From Galeopsis tetrahit (Eukaryota > Streptophyta > Magnoliopsida > Lamiales > Lamiaceae), in NCBI GenBank assembly GCA_963675135.1, contig OY776123.1, positions 18,011,840-18,075,839 of the forward strand: DNA of 64,000 nucleotides, in the 5' to 3' direction. Position numbers and translations under genes: made by a program. The notes under the pieces are model-generated. The model was given only the letters and a program-made list of their open reading frames with translations, was not told where the DNA came from and searched no databases. Position 1 is the first letter of the stretch; the number at the start of each line of letters is the position of its first letter. This document shows, piece after piece, positions 23,701 to 33,823 of the stretch.

Positions 23701-24031
23701 GAATTGTATGTGTTCTTTTATCCCAGATTTCACATTTGGTGCTTTTGAAGTAAACTTTGTAACCCCTGTCACAAAATTGAGAGACAGATAACAAATTATA
23801 TTTCAGACCTTCAACATAAGAGACATCTTGAATCTCTACATCTCCATTCTTGATGTATCCAAATCCTTTTGTGATTGCCATAGAACTATCTCCAAAGATC
23901 ACCTTTGGTCCTTCCTTCTCATGATAGTCAGAAAGGAGAGTCTTGGTACTAGTCATGTGGTGAGAACACCCACTGTCTATGTACCAAGTTTCTCCAACAG
24001 AGCCACCTTTCTTGTAAAGATCCAGTCGACC
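20753..24031 (-). CDS. pol: Copia pol of nested element (PR-IN-RT-RH, intact)
   Basis: Open frame of 1092 codons after an in-frame TAG (24032-24034). Protease WYIDSG at codons 16-21, so the first Met (23956) falls after the active site and cannot be the true start. Integrase HHCC finger (HRRLCHLN ... CDACQKGK) and core (MDLHGP, DKGTEF, QQNGVAERRNRT) follow. RT has QMDVKSAFLNG and YVDDIIFGS; RNase H has SDSDFGGC and STTEAEYMA. The frame is uninterrupted to GLIDMDPACM. Pol is in a different frame from gag and separated from the gag stop by 38 nt, so the mode of expression is unclear. All catalytic residues seen look conserved; this copy could be competent. Confidence 0.9.
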   Translation of the reverse strand, partial: GRLDLYKKGGSVGETWYIDSGCSHHMTSTKTLLSDYHEKEGPKVIFGDSSMAITKGFGYIKNGDVEIQDVSYVEGLKYNLLSVSQFCDRGYKVYFKSTKCEIWDKRTHTILLVGVRQGSVYIVNWNSCPRDACLLSKSPKEISWLWHRRLCHLNFKIINKIARNYLVEGIPNEIYFKSQVCDACQKGKQVRVSFKSIPTLSTCRVLELLHMDLHGPIKPPTLNGRRYTLVVVDDYSKYTWTIFLHKKSDTQTQLPDLLKRLQVEKEQPIVKIRSDKGTEFINCYIKEFCSKSGIQHLTSAARTPQQNGVAERRNRTLKEACRTMLAEYNTPQKFWAEAINIACHTQNRCAFNKVHGKTPYEVWKGIKPRISYFHIFGCKCFIHNNGKSKLNVFYAKADQGIFLGYSSTSKAFRVFNYSTLRVEETPHVVFDEVVQDSADHQISKKIDDLTIQTDKDSEETELYESVQAYNPFLNVLNKYDDVEKVKDNGKSSRPTDMPELVDCSPVNKPAENDDIDIDDSVIHDVDDESIPVKTGKTWKSAHSTDLIIGESNKGVKTRRQLFDSKHEPSNSLFCWCCFLSSIEPSNVKEALSDSNWIIAMQEELNQFTRNDVWELVERPTDHNVVGTKWIFKNKKDENDLVVRNKARLVAQGYSQDEGIDYDETFAPVARLEAIRLFLAYAAYMKFTVYQMDVKSAFLNGILVEEVYVEQPPGFEVSCNQVYRLKKALYGLKQAPRAWYDTLSLFLVENGFTKGKVDRTLFRRQEGTNILLVQIYVDDIIFGSPNKSMSESFSKLMQSKFEMSMMGEMTYFLGLQVKQSSDGIFINQAKYTRNLLDKFGIKTSKTVGVPMLPTYRMDPDDQGKSADQSYYRALIGSLLYLTASRPDIAFAVGVCARFQANPKESHVETAKRILKYLKGTINRGLWYSADDDLSLSGYSDSDFGGCRIDRKSTSGSCQFLGSKLISWFSKKQTSVATSTTEAEYMAAGSCCSQLLWLMQQLRDYNIVESNVPIFCDSNSAIAITQNPVLHTRCKHVDVRHHFIRDHVEKKNIRMEKIHTDIQRADIFTKPLAETRFGELCISLGLIDMDPACM

Positions 24032-24069
24032 CTACAAGTAGTGATCTTAATAATTTAGGTACCCTTTCT

Positions 24070-26607
24070 TTATTGGGGTCCTTGGGGGTTAGTAGTAAGA
24101 GGTATCCAAATAAATATTGAAGTTTTGAATAATTGAGACCTCTTAAGTTTTCTACCATGCTTATCACAGAATAGTACTTTATTGACCTTATCCAAATTAT
24201 CAGCAGACTTAGGATCTATTTTTCTGAGATAGCCTTTCCTTGGTTCTATCCCTTTTTCAGGAAGATCAGTATGTCTGTAATAGTTTGCATATGGCCTAAA
24301 AGCCTGTGGACCATACGGCTTATAGATGCGTTTTGGTCTTTCTTCTCCAATGATATCATAAGATAAAGGTGGAGGATAAAGAACAGGTTTGTTATGATAA
24401 TGAGGCACAAATTTCCTAGGTTTAGTTGAGTACAGCTGAGACTGCCTTATGAAAGGAGGTCTAGGCTGTTTCCAACTTGCCTGAGTTTGTCTTGACCTAC
24501 TGTTCTGAGTCTGCCTCTTCTGATTCCAGGACTTTTCAGCTCTGGTCAGAGGAGTAGAACTCTTCTGGTACGGTCTTGACTGTACTGGTCTAGATCCATT
24601 CTTCTGTTTACCATTCTTGGCATTAGGAGGAATGTATTTAGACTGTACTTTGGAGTTTGGTTCATTATCATAGATCATAGGTTCTTTTCCTTTATCTAGT
24701 TGCAAAGAACTTGAACTTGCTACAGTAGTGTTCTTAATGCCTGAAGTAGAGGGACTAGGCAGATCAGTACCTATTCCACTCTTATCATAAGGAGCTCTGT
24801 ATCTGTCTGATAATGTTTGATTAATCTTAGAAGAGTTAATCATATCAGATAGCTTCAGATCCAAGCTCAGTACTTCAGATTCTAAGAATCTATTGCGCTC
24901 TTCAAGTTTTTCACATTTAATCTTTAAGTCATTGAACTCATTTGTCTCTTTAGCTTGTGTATGAAGCATACCCTGATACAACTTGTCCATAGATGCATAT
25001 TTATCTTTGAGTTGGGACAACTCTTCTGATAGTCGTGCATTTAGAATAGTTATATTAGGATCCACTTTCATTTGAGCTTCTCTAAGACTCATGATTTCTT
25101 GTCTTAAAGATATGTTCTCATCACTGATTTCTATGAATGCTTTGTTAGCTGGTAGGAGGTCTTCTTCATTCATTCCATTGGAATGGTGAAGACTACTCCC
25201 TACACTACTATCAGCAGTGTCACATAAATCAGAATCAGAATCTGATTCATCACAAGATTGAAAAGATGTGACAGATGATACCTCTTGATCTATTTTTGCC
25301 ATCATGACCAGTCCATCATCTGCAATGAAGACTTCTTTCTCACTGCTGGAAGGGTAATCAGAGGAGGAGGATGGCAACTCATCTGAATCCGTATCAGATT
25401 CATTGTTAGCCACCATTGCCCTCTTACCCTTTGCATATTTGCGATCTCTCCTTGCTTTCCTTTCTCTTCTGTCTTCAGCACTCAGATCAGGACATTCATG
25501 GATGTAATGACCTGGCTTTTCACAGTTATAACACAGAGGTTCATTAGTAGAACGTTTAGTAGGAGAGTGATATCGGTTCCTGTCCTTTCTATCAGTAGAG
25601 TTCCTATCCTTCCTATCAGCAGAGTTCCTATCTCTTCTTTTCTCATTAGAGATCTCATCTCTCCTTTCAGAAGATTTGTGATCCCTTATGGTCCTAGAAG
25701 AGTCCCTGTTATTAGAGCCCTGAGTGTCCTTATAGAATCTTTTGTATCTACCATACCTCTTGTTAAGTTTGTCAAACCTCTTAATCATTAAGTTCAACTG
25801 ATCCTTAAGATCAAGATCAGCACTCTCTAGTTCATCTTTTATGCTTGAGGACTTAGACACAGATGATCTAGGCTTCTTAGAGGTAGATGCCTTAAGTGCA
25901 ATGTTCTTGGAGATTTCCTTAACCCTATCACCACTAACTATTGGATCCTCTTCATCCAATTCGAACTCATGTGCCTGAAGGGTTTGGAAGGTAGTTTCAG
26001 CAGACCAGTTATCTATATCCTGAGTGTTTTTAATGATCAGTGTGACCATTTTCCACCTTTCATCTAAGGCTTTAAGGATACGTAAATTGATCTCCCTATT
26101 GGTATAAGTCTTGCCTAAAACATCCAGATCATTCATAATCTTGGTAAAACGAGTATCGAGCTGGTCTATTGTTTCACCAGGCTTAATTTTAAATGATTCG
26201 AACTTCTGGACAGCAGTGGATAGTTTGCTTTCTTTTATAAGAGAAGTTCCCTCACAAATGATAGCTAACTTGTCCCACATCTCTTTGGCTGATTTACATT
26301 TAACCACTTTCCCAAGATACTCGTTGGGAAGGGTGTGCAAAATGTAATTCTTTGCCAAGCTGTCTAGATTGTTCTGCCTCATCTCTTCAGTAGTTAAATC
26401 TAACCTGGGCTTTGGCACGAGAACACCAATGGCTTTTGAAGGCTCCAGAGTTGCAGTGTTGGGTATCATGGTAGTAATAGGCCCTTCTTTGATCACAGAC
26501 ATCATTAGATCATGGGTTGAACTAAAGATGGCCTCCATCCTCAGTTTCCAGTAATCGTAATCAGCAACCTTGAACTTTGGAAGTTTATTGATGTTAGTTT
26601 CTTCCAT
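24070..26607 (-). CDS. gag: Copia gag of nested element (intact)
   Basis: 845 residues starting MEETNINKLPKFK; an in-frame ATG 90 nt upstream would add a hydrophobic leader without family support, so the later start is chosen. KVADYDYWKLRMEAIF opens the copia gag region, and a helical capsid-like segment runs to about 250. Arg/Asp/Ser-rich repeats (DRKDRNS) precede a CCHC knuckle CYNCEKPGHYIHEC at about 359-372. An acidic Ser-rich block, a coiled coil (~480-620) and a basic Gln/Arg/Pro-rich C terminus complete it. Same domain order as the gag at 8549, with clear sequence divergence. Ends with TAA at 24070-24072. Confidence 0.9.
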   Translation of the reverse strand: MEETNINKLPKFKVADYDYWKLRMEAIFSSTHDLMMSVIKEGPITTMIPNTATLEPSKAIGVLVPKPRLDLTTEEMRQNNLDSLAKNYILHTLPNEYLGKVVKCKSAKEMWDKLAIICEGTSLIKESKLSTAVQKFESFKIKPGETIDQLDTRFTKIMNDLDVLGKTYTNREINLRILKALDERWKMVTLIIKNTQDIDNWSAETTFQTLQAHEFELDEEDPIVSGDRVKEISKNIALKASTSKKPRSSVSKSSSIKDELESADLDLKDQLNLMIKRFDKLNKRYGRYKRFYKDTQGSNNRDSSRTIRDHKSSERRDEISNEKRRDRNSADRKDRNSTDRKDRNRYHSPTKRSTNEPLCYNCEKPGHYIHECPDLSAEDRRERKARRDRKYAKGKRAMVANNESDTDSDELPSSSSDYPSSSEKEVFIADDGLVMMAKIDQEVSSVTSFQSCDESDSDSDLCDTADSSVGSSLHHSNGMNEEDLLPANKAFIEISDENISLRQEIMSLREAQMKVDPNITILNARLSEELSQLKDKYASMDKLYQGMLHTQAKETNEFNDLKIKCEKLEERNRFLESEVLSLDLKLSDMINSSKINQTLSDRYRAPYDKSGIGTDLPSPSTSGIKNTTVASSSSLQLDKGKEPMIYDNEPNSKVQSKYIPPNAKNGKQKNGSRPVQSRPYQKSSTPLTRAEKSWNQKRQTQNSRSRQTQASWKQPRPPFIRQSQLYSTKPRKFVPHYHNKPVLYPPPLSYDIIGEERPKRIYKPYGPQAFRPYANYYRHTDLPEKGIEPRKGYLRKIDPKSADNLDKVNKVLFCDKHGRKLKRSQLFKTSIFIWIPLTTNPQGPQ

Positions 26608-26754
26608 GATAGAGTAGACAATTAAGATCAGTAGTATGACAGATGGGTCAAGAAAGACAAGTAAGATCAAGAAACAAGTATCAGTAATGAGAGACAATTA
26701 GACTTTCCCCAAAGTCTACAAGGTTATCAAGAAACAGCAGTCCAAAGAACTACT

Positions 26755-26766
26755 GCTCTGATACCA
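26755..26766 (-). other. Primer binding site of nested copia
   Basis: Minus-strand TGGTATCAGAGC two bases from the LTR end, same spacing as in the outer family; primes from initiator tRNA-Met. Confidence 0.92.
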
Positions 26767-26768
26767 CT

Positions 26769-28106
26769 TGTTGGTCCCAAAAGTTAAGTTAAGATTGAGT
26801 AAGCTAAGAAAAAGTCTAGAGGTGAGGGGTGAATAGACTTTTCAAATTCTATCAAAATATCAGAGTTTAAGTGCGGAAATGTGTTCTGTACAGTACTGTT
26901 CTTAGAATCAGCTCAGTACTAAACAATTTGCTTTTATACTCAACTTTTCTTTAAATCTTTTCTTAGAAAACTTACTGTTCTTATTCAACAAATATATCAA
27001 CAGTTAACCAAAACAAAACAGTAAAGAACACAAGATTTTTATAGTGGTTCGACAAATGTCTACATCCACTCTCACAACTCCAGTCGTGATGTTTTATTAC
27101 TCTTCCTTCTTGAGTACTTGTTGTTTAGAGTCCCAAGATTAAGACTTCGATCTTGTCGATTACACTTCCAAGTGTATCTTCGATCAACTAGTAATTTCAC
27201 AAGTAACTAGCACACTTGTTTACACAATACAAACTTAAAATGAAAAGTAAAACTTCTCTTGATGATAGCCTTTGTTTCTTCAAATCAAATCTGTGGCTTT
27301 TCTTCAGTTCTTCAATCTTCAACTCTGTGAGTGCTTGAATACTTCTTGATTTGCTCTTGAATAGTAATTGTATCAGTAGTGTCAGTAGTCTTTTCAAGTA
27401 GAAGATCACACGGTATTTATAAGCATTAGTAAGACAGTTAGCAATTTGTAAAACTAACTCTCAACTAACTCATAACCGTTTCTTATTTTGTAACTTCTTT
27501 CTTTTTGTAACCAACTTATCTTATCTTTCCAAGTCAGCTTATCTTCATATATATCTTCAGTTACGCCTTAAATAAGTCATCCAAACTTATTCTTCAAATA
27601 AACCAACTCAGCACAGTAAACTACTCTTCTTAGTTTTACTGCTCTTGGTCAGCACAGTTCTTCCAAACTATTCAGCTTCCTTCAAAAACTTCACTTGATT
27701 TCTTCAATCTCTGAAGTAGTCTTCTTAGTCATCTTACTTCCATCTAATCTTACTGTTCTAAACTATTACAATGCTGAATACAATAGAATACAACTTTTAC
27801 AAATATAAAACCTATCTATACATCAACTGAACTACATACAGATGAGTATAACTAAGTCCTATACTATAAGCTGTCTATACAATACTTCCATCAGCTTAGT
27901 TCTTAAATAGTTCATATATCAGATTAGTAATATACTAAGATCAGTAAACTTAAATAACATAACACATTAAGATCAGTAATCTTATAACATGTATCTCACA
28001 TATACAAACATATAATCACATATATCATTAACTCTAAAGTTACTTTTGGCCATCAAAACATACAATCATCAATTAGAACATTGTTTATAGGATTCATATC
28101 CCAACA
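26769..28106 (-). repeat. 5' LTR of nested copia
   Basis: 1338 bp, same length as its partner at 14811. On the minus strand it begins TGTTGGGATATG and ends GGGACCAACA. Contains the promoter TATAAATA at 27414-27421. Confidence 0.93.
27414..27421 (-). promoter_or_regulatory. LTR TATA box (nested copia 5' LTR)
   Basis: TATAAATA on the minus strand in the LTR that precedes gag; probable core promoter of the only unit with intact gag and pol. Confidence 0.6.
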
Positions 28107-28111
28107 ACCTC
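28107..28111. repeat. Target-site duplication of nested element (right)
   Basis: ACCTC, exact copy of 14806-14810. Confidence 0.93.
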
Positions 28112-28430
28112 CCAACCATTAACTAATATTAAATAACTTCCACGTTTTGAATAAAACCAATAACTCACTGTTACATTGGTTTTGGACCATTAGATCAAAA
28201 CTGGCCAACTCCCCTGAAATTCATCCTGGCCGTCCAAGTGTATTTTCCATTTTTGACAACCGTTGAAAATACACAAAACTCACCAACTCATTGACAAACA
28301 TCCTTTTTAAAATATTCTCAAGCCTTAAGACCACCCCCACAAACTCTTCTTCCCCAAGTATTCGAAACCCTAGCTCTCATCTTCTTCAAACTCTCTCAAA
28401 ACTCTCTCAAATTAACTTCTGTAACCTTCA
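28112..28430 (+). other. Non-coding pol-ORF3 spacer, right part
   Basis: Continuation of the outer element's spacer after the nested insertion; AT-rich with TCTCAAACTC-type runs just before the ORF3 ATG. The comparable spacer in the third element is 49167-49838; both total about 0.67-0.68 kb. Confidence 0.7.
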
Positions 28431-31400
28431 ATGGCTCCCAAAGCTAAGTCTGATATGGTTGTTGATTTCACCAATAGAGACTTAGACCTTGATTTTGGGT
28501 ATCTAAGTCACAAAAACAACCTTACCTTTGAGCCAATCCTCTCTTTTGAGAGTGAAGATCCTGCAGTTACTCCAACTCTAAGATGGCTAAGGAGAGCAGG
28601 TCTTCAAAAGTTCATGCAAGAGAAGCCAGATTCTTGCCTTGAATCTTACATGGCTGAATTCTTTGCCTTTCTGAAATGGAGAGGCAAACCTGAAGATGGT
28701 GAAGTTTCAACAAGATTATCCTTTGTTGTAGAGGGAGAAGAGGAGGAAAGATTCCATAGAGTGAAATTCTCAGTGGAAGAGGTTGATGCTGCTTTTGGAT
28801 TGCCTTCAGAGGGAAGGAATCCTGAATTCTATGGAAATGGACTTGAGAGCAAGAAATTGCTCAAGAATGGCTAATTACTCCAGGGCCATTATCCTCTACA
28901 CAGCACAAGAAAACTCTCAAGCCACAATTTCTTAATTTGTTTGAGGTTGTTGCTAAAAGTTTTCTTAGCAACACTGGGAGCTTGGAGCATGTCAGCCAAC
29001 CAAGAATTAGAATCATGGCTGCTGTGATTGATGCTAGTGACAAGGGCATCAAATTCGATTGGAGGACCTTCATCTTATCTGAGATGATGAAGGAAAAGGC
29101 CAAGTTCAAAGTCAAAGTTCACAACAAGGTTGTGATGGAAGGCAAACTGAGATATTGCACAAGGGCAAGTCTCCTGATAGAAAAGTTTGCTCACTATTTT
29201 GAGATGCAAACCTTTGCAAAGCCTCTCCCTGCTCAAAAGATCATGTTTAGAAAGCTTAGCAAGAAAACTGAGCAAAGGAGGATGCTAATGGCCAAGCTTG
29301 CTGAAGAGAAGGTGGAGGAGAAGCCAAAATTGAAAAAGAGGACAAAGGCCAGAGTGGTGAAGACAAGGAAAATGTCTCAAATCCCCTCAGAGGAGAATTC
29401 AGGAGCTTCAACTGAGATTGAAGAAGTTGCTGAAGAAGGAGTGAGTGTGCCTTCTGATCATTCAGAAGAGTTGAGACAGAAGTACAATGAGACTAGACAT
29501 AAGTCTAGAGGTGATAAGAGGATCAGGGAAGTTGTCCCTGAGAAGGATGGTGAAGGTAGTGGGAGCAGTAGGGCCAGCAAGAGAAGGGCCAAGCCTACTG
29601 ATAAAGTGTTGGAGCTTCAGGAAGAAAGGTCTCTACAACTTGATCTAAGAGAGAGCAGAGCTGAAAGCAGGACCAAGTCCAAGTCAAGGACCAACTCATC
29701 TGGTTCTGGTACTCCAGAATCCAAGGTCCCTGAAGGTCAACCTATAGAAGCCAACATCCCTGAAATCCAGAACCCTGAGCCCAACTCCCCTGAAACCCAC
29801 ATAACCCCAACCAACCAACCAATCACCCCCATTAATCTTACAAAGAGATACTCTCCTGAAGGGAGTATGCAAAGAAGTGGGATAGATGTGCTAGCAGATT
29901 TAGCAGTAGATGAGACAAGGCTGCAATCACCCTTTGATTCATCCATGCTCAACTACTCAAAACTCTTAGAAGCTGCACTTATTGAACCAACCCCTGTTAG
30001 TAAAGCCCCTTCAGATCCATTGCTCTCAAAAGCAACTGAAGTACCTCCAAGTGCACCCAACCCTTCTGAAGCCAATATACCTGAACTCAACCTTCCTGAA
30101 GCCACATTAGGAGAACCCAGAGCCAACTCCCCTATAACCCAAAGTCCCCATTCTAGTGGAGATGAGGAGGAGTATACTTATGAAAGTATGCTCAGAGGAG
30201 GAGCCAAGGCTACTGTGGACAGTTTGTATCCACAACTTGCTGGATTTCCAAGAATCCAGAAGATGTTCCATGATTTAAGGATGCTTGTTGATGTGAAGGA
30301 CAAGTCTATGATGGAAATATCACAAGTCATCCAAGATAAGGGTGCAAACTGGTGGAAAGTAGAGGAAAACAGATTGTTGCACTTTGCTGGAGTTTTAAAG
30401 ACAAGATTCCTCATTGATGAGGAAGAGTTTGCAAAGTTAGTAGATGATAAACTTTTTGAGGAGAAGGAAAGAAAAGCTAAGGGCATCAAACACCCTGATA
30501 GCAACCCCAATGATGATGATTCCCCTGATGATCCCTCAAACCCCTCAAAACCCAACCCTCCTGAAACCCCTCAAGCCAACCTCCCTGAATCTTTTCAACC
30601 CAAGCCTTCTATATCAGCCAGACTTTCCAACCCTCCTAAAACCTATCATAGGAAAGGCACTGTATCTTCAGAGGTGTTGACCATGGGTGGTAACACAACC
30701 AAGGACACATCTGCCAATGAAGGTTCTTCTGAACCCAAGGTACATCCTAAAGTTGTTGAGGTTCCTGTATTAGAGGCTGGTTTGGTTAAGGCCTATTCAG
30801 TGTCAGGAGAGTTGGACACTGATCAGCCCTTAATCATTCAGGATGACTCAGTGGCTGCTGATATAAGCACTGTGATCTCCCCACAACTGCCATCTTTGAA
30901 CATTGTTGAAGGTGGAGATGCTGCAGGATTAGGTGATGGAGTTGAAAAGGAGATGTTAGTGGAAAAATCAGAGGGAGCAGTAGATGAGAGAGATGTGGTG
31001 ATCACTAGGATAGTGAGTGTACCACCAAATGAGGGTGATATAAGTGAGGAAGGGCAGGCTATTCTTGAAGTCAAATCTGAACTTCAGGAATCCCTTGATG
31101 AGAGGAGGCCTGTACCTTTAAGTGAGGACATTATAAATGAAGGGAGAAAAGAAATAGTTGAAAATGAGAAGAAGACTGATGATGTATCAGAGTCTTATGA
31201 AAAAGAAATTGAGGGTGATAAATGTGTTTTTACTGACTCTTTTGATTTATCTGACATTGCAGGAATAAGTTTTGAACAAATCTTTGCAGATGATCTCTTG
31301 ACAGATGCTCCCATCCATGTTGATTCTAGATCAGCACAAGCCCTACTTAGCCTGCAATCAACAAAGTTGGATTCCTTGGCTCAACAAGTTCAATCAGCTC

Positions 31401-33217
31401 ATGCAGAAACTTCTGGAGCATTAGATGAGCATGGAAGAACTTTGGCATCTGTGGAAATGAGGCTGACAGGCTCTGAAGATGTGGTGTTACCCACATTGGA
31501 GGCAAGAATTGAAGGACTGGAATCTGGTCTACAAACCATTTCCACTGAAGTTCACAAAGCCAAAGTCAGTATGGAGAACATTTCAAAGGAGGTCAAGAAG
31601 GATCAAAAGCTGCTTAGAGATAACCACAATGCAAATGTTCAAGCTATCAGATTGACCATTAAGCAAGCTCTTGGCAAGAAGACAGCCTTGCAGAAGAAAA
31701 GAGCAGAGGCACAAAGGCTTGCTATGGTAAAAGCAGCTTCAGAGAAGTTTTCCCAAGAGGTGATGGCCAACATTGCTGAAGGTGCAGTGGCCAACCTCAC
31801 TGAGCTCCTTAAAGCTCAATTAGATGCATCTCTGAAAGCAACCATGGAGGAGGTTGTCCAACAAAAGATGAAGCCTGTTCTAGCCTTTCTAAGCTTGAGC
31901 AGTGACAGAATGCAGAACATACATGACGAAAATGTATACCTGTTGGAGGAGATGAAGTCTCTAACCCAAGCCCAATCCTTGATGGCATCAACTTTGAGTG
32001 AACTAAGGCCTGAATGTTTTGATGCTGCCAAAAAGGGGGAAAGGGAAAGAGCAAGGGCAAAAGGTGCCTTAGTGATTGGAAGCCCAGTTAAGGGTAAGGA
32101 CAAAGTTCCTGAGGGAAAAGGAAAGGAACCAGCAGTGCTGAACTTAGAAGAATTGGATGAAGAGGAGCAGTTAGCACTTGCTTTGAAGAACTCAATGGCC
32201 TCAACTCAAGAGGAAAGAGTGAGGTTACAGCAGAGACCAGGTGGTGAGGTGTCTGGTTTGGACAAAGATGCTGAAGGTGTCCAAACTAGAGGAAAGATCA
32301 AGAGGGCAAAAGGAAATAAAAGACAAGCTGAGACATTCACTGATTTTCCCAACAGCCTTGATCTACCACCTGAATTCAGAATTATTGATGATGAACCTAT
32401 CTCCAAGAAGACCAAAGTTGCTGAAAAGGACAAGACTGTTGAAGTGTCCAAAATTGCTGAAAAGGTCAAGTCTTCTGAGAAAGAAAAGTCTACTGAGACC
32501 AAGTCCACTAAAGGTGCCAAAACTTCTAAAGATGTAGAGGAGTTGTATGAAGAGGGTTTTGGACCTGGACCTAAGAAGAAGAAAGTAGTGGTGCTGAATG
32601 ACCCATCAAAGATGTTTCATGAAGGGTATGGCAAAGACCCTGAAACTCAACAGAAACTGGCCATGATGAGAGCCCAAGAGAAGATGGATTTAATGGATGA
32701 AGCACAGAGAGCAAGAGATAAAAGAAGAGCAGACTTTCAGAAGCCAAGAAGGAAGAGAGCAACTTATAACAAGATGAAGCCACAGCTATTGATCCCTATG
32801 GACACCAAATATCCTCACTTGGATAAATGGGTGCCAATTCAGCTGAATGACTCATGGGAGGAAGCCAAAAGGGAGTTTGTCTATGACTACTATGTCATTG
32901 ACAGATGGAATGGAAAAGATGTCAACTCCACTTTTGCTGAGTTCATGATAGAGTATTACAGAGAACTTTATCAACAACTACTTGCAGCTGCTGATATTGC
33001 AAGATTTGAACTCACAGCTCCCAAGCCAATCATATACATGCCTCCCAAGCTTGAAGGATGGATTGATCAGACAAGGATCCTGAATGAGTTTACTGAGATC
33101 CTCAAGCTGAACAAGATGGTTCTTGGACCTAAGGGAACAGACCAAGAAGCCATGGCCTTGAAAAGGAGAGTGTGGGCACAATATGGGATGTTTCCACCTC
33201 CTGAGGATGATCTCTGA
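28431..33217 (+). pseudogene. Third ORF (ORF3) of outer copia, one frameshift
   Basis: About 1595 codons from MAPKAKSDM. The N-terminal domain (~1-270) contains AGLQKFMQEKPD, DAAFGLPSEG and IRIMAAVIDASD. A 1-nt frame change around 28840-28850 ends the first frame at a TAA (28872-28874), and homology continues in the frame that runs uninterrupted to 33217. Downstream are a basic stretch, a Pro-Glu-Asn-rich region, an acidic region, two coiled-coil segments, a Lys/Glu tract and a conserved C-terminal domain (KWVPIQLNDSWEEAK ... RRVWAQYGM). Part of the N-terminal domain recalls the plant 'putative plant transposon protein' domain; this is from memory of the family. No signal peptide or membrane span, so an envelope role is not supported. 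Function unknown. Confidence 0.82.
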
Positions 33218-33809
33218 AATGGCTAAGTCCTCTGACCCTTTTTGATTAGTCAACTATGCTAAAGTTGGTCAAGACTGCTGATGTGGTGTGATAATCTGAT
33301 TGCTCTAATATGCATTGGTTGCTCTGATACAAATATTTACATTTGATATCTGATGATTTGCTCTTGAAGATCCAAATGCTGATAAGTGTTTTGGTTTTTT
33401 CTCTAATACTGGAAGATGCTCTGATACTTGAAGATCTAGATACTTTGAAGTGATTAAAGTGTTTCAGCTCTGATACTCTAGATCTTATGCTTAGTATATG
33501 CTCTAATAGTAGTAATGAAATGATCAATTGTAATAGTGTCTTGAATTCATGCTCTGATATGATAACATCAACTATCAACATGCTTGTAATGTTTTTCATA
33601 TGAATGATAGTTGAATTGACTTTGAATCAAGATACATTGTTACAGAAATCTCTCTATGCCTATCTTTGAAACCTATGTGCAACATGAACAGTGAATACAC
33701 TAACACATTGCTTTTCAGGATAATTGACCTAAGTCATGTCTTCTGAAGATAAATGTAATAGGTGTAGCTAAGTCACTTTTGCATAGAATGTATAGGTTTT
33801 GGCATCATC
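33218..33809 (+). other. Non-coding 3' region of outer copia
   Basis: ORF3 stop to PPT; nearly identical to 6161-6752. No coding frame. Confidence 0.7.
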
Positions 33810-33823
33810 AAAAAGGGGGAAAT
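33810..33823 (+). other. Polypurine tract (PPT) of outer copia
   Basis: AAAAAGGGGGAAAT directly before the LTR. Confidence 0.9.

Larger units (their letters stand above)
14811..28106 (-). mobile_element. Nested Ty1/copia element on the minus strand
   Basis: 13296 bp, bounded by two direct 1338-bp LTRs and a perfect 5-bp duplication. On its own strand the order is LTR, PBS (tRNA-Met), gag, pol, non-coding region, ORF3, PPT, LTR. Its PPT, PBS, terminal TGTTGGGA and GGGACCAACA match the outer element, but the LTR bodies and proteins are clearly diverged, so it is a second family of the same lineage. About eleven substitutions separate its LTRs (by eye, under 1%), indicating a recent insertion. 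It is the only unit in the window with open gag and pol. Confidence 0.93.
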
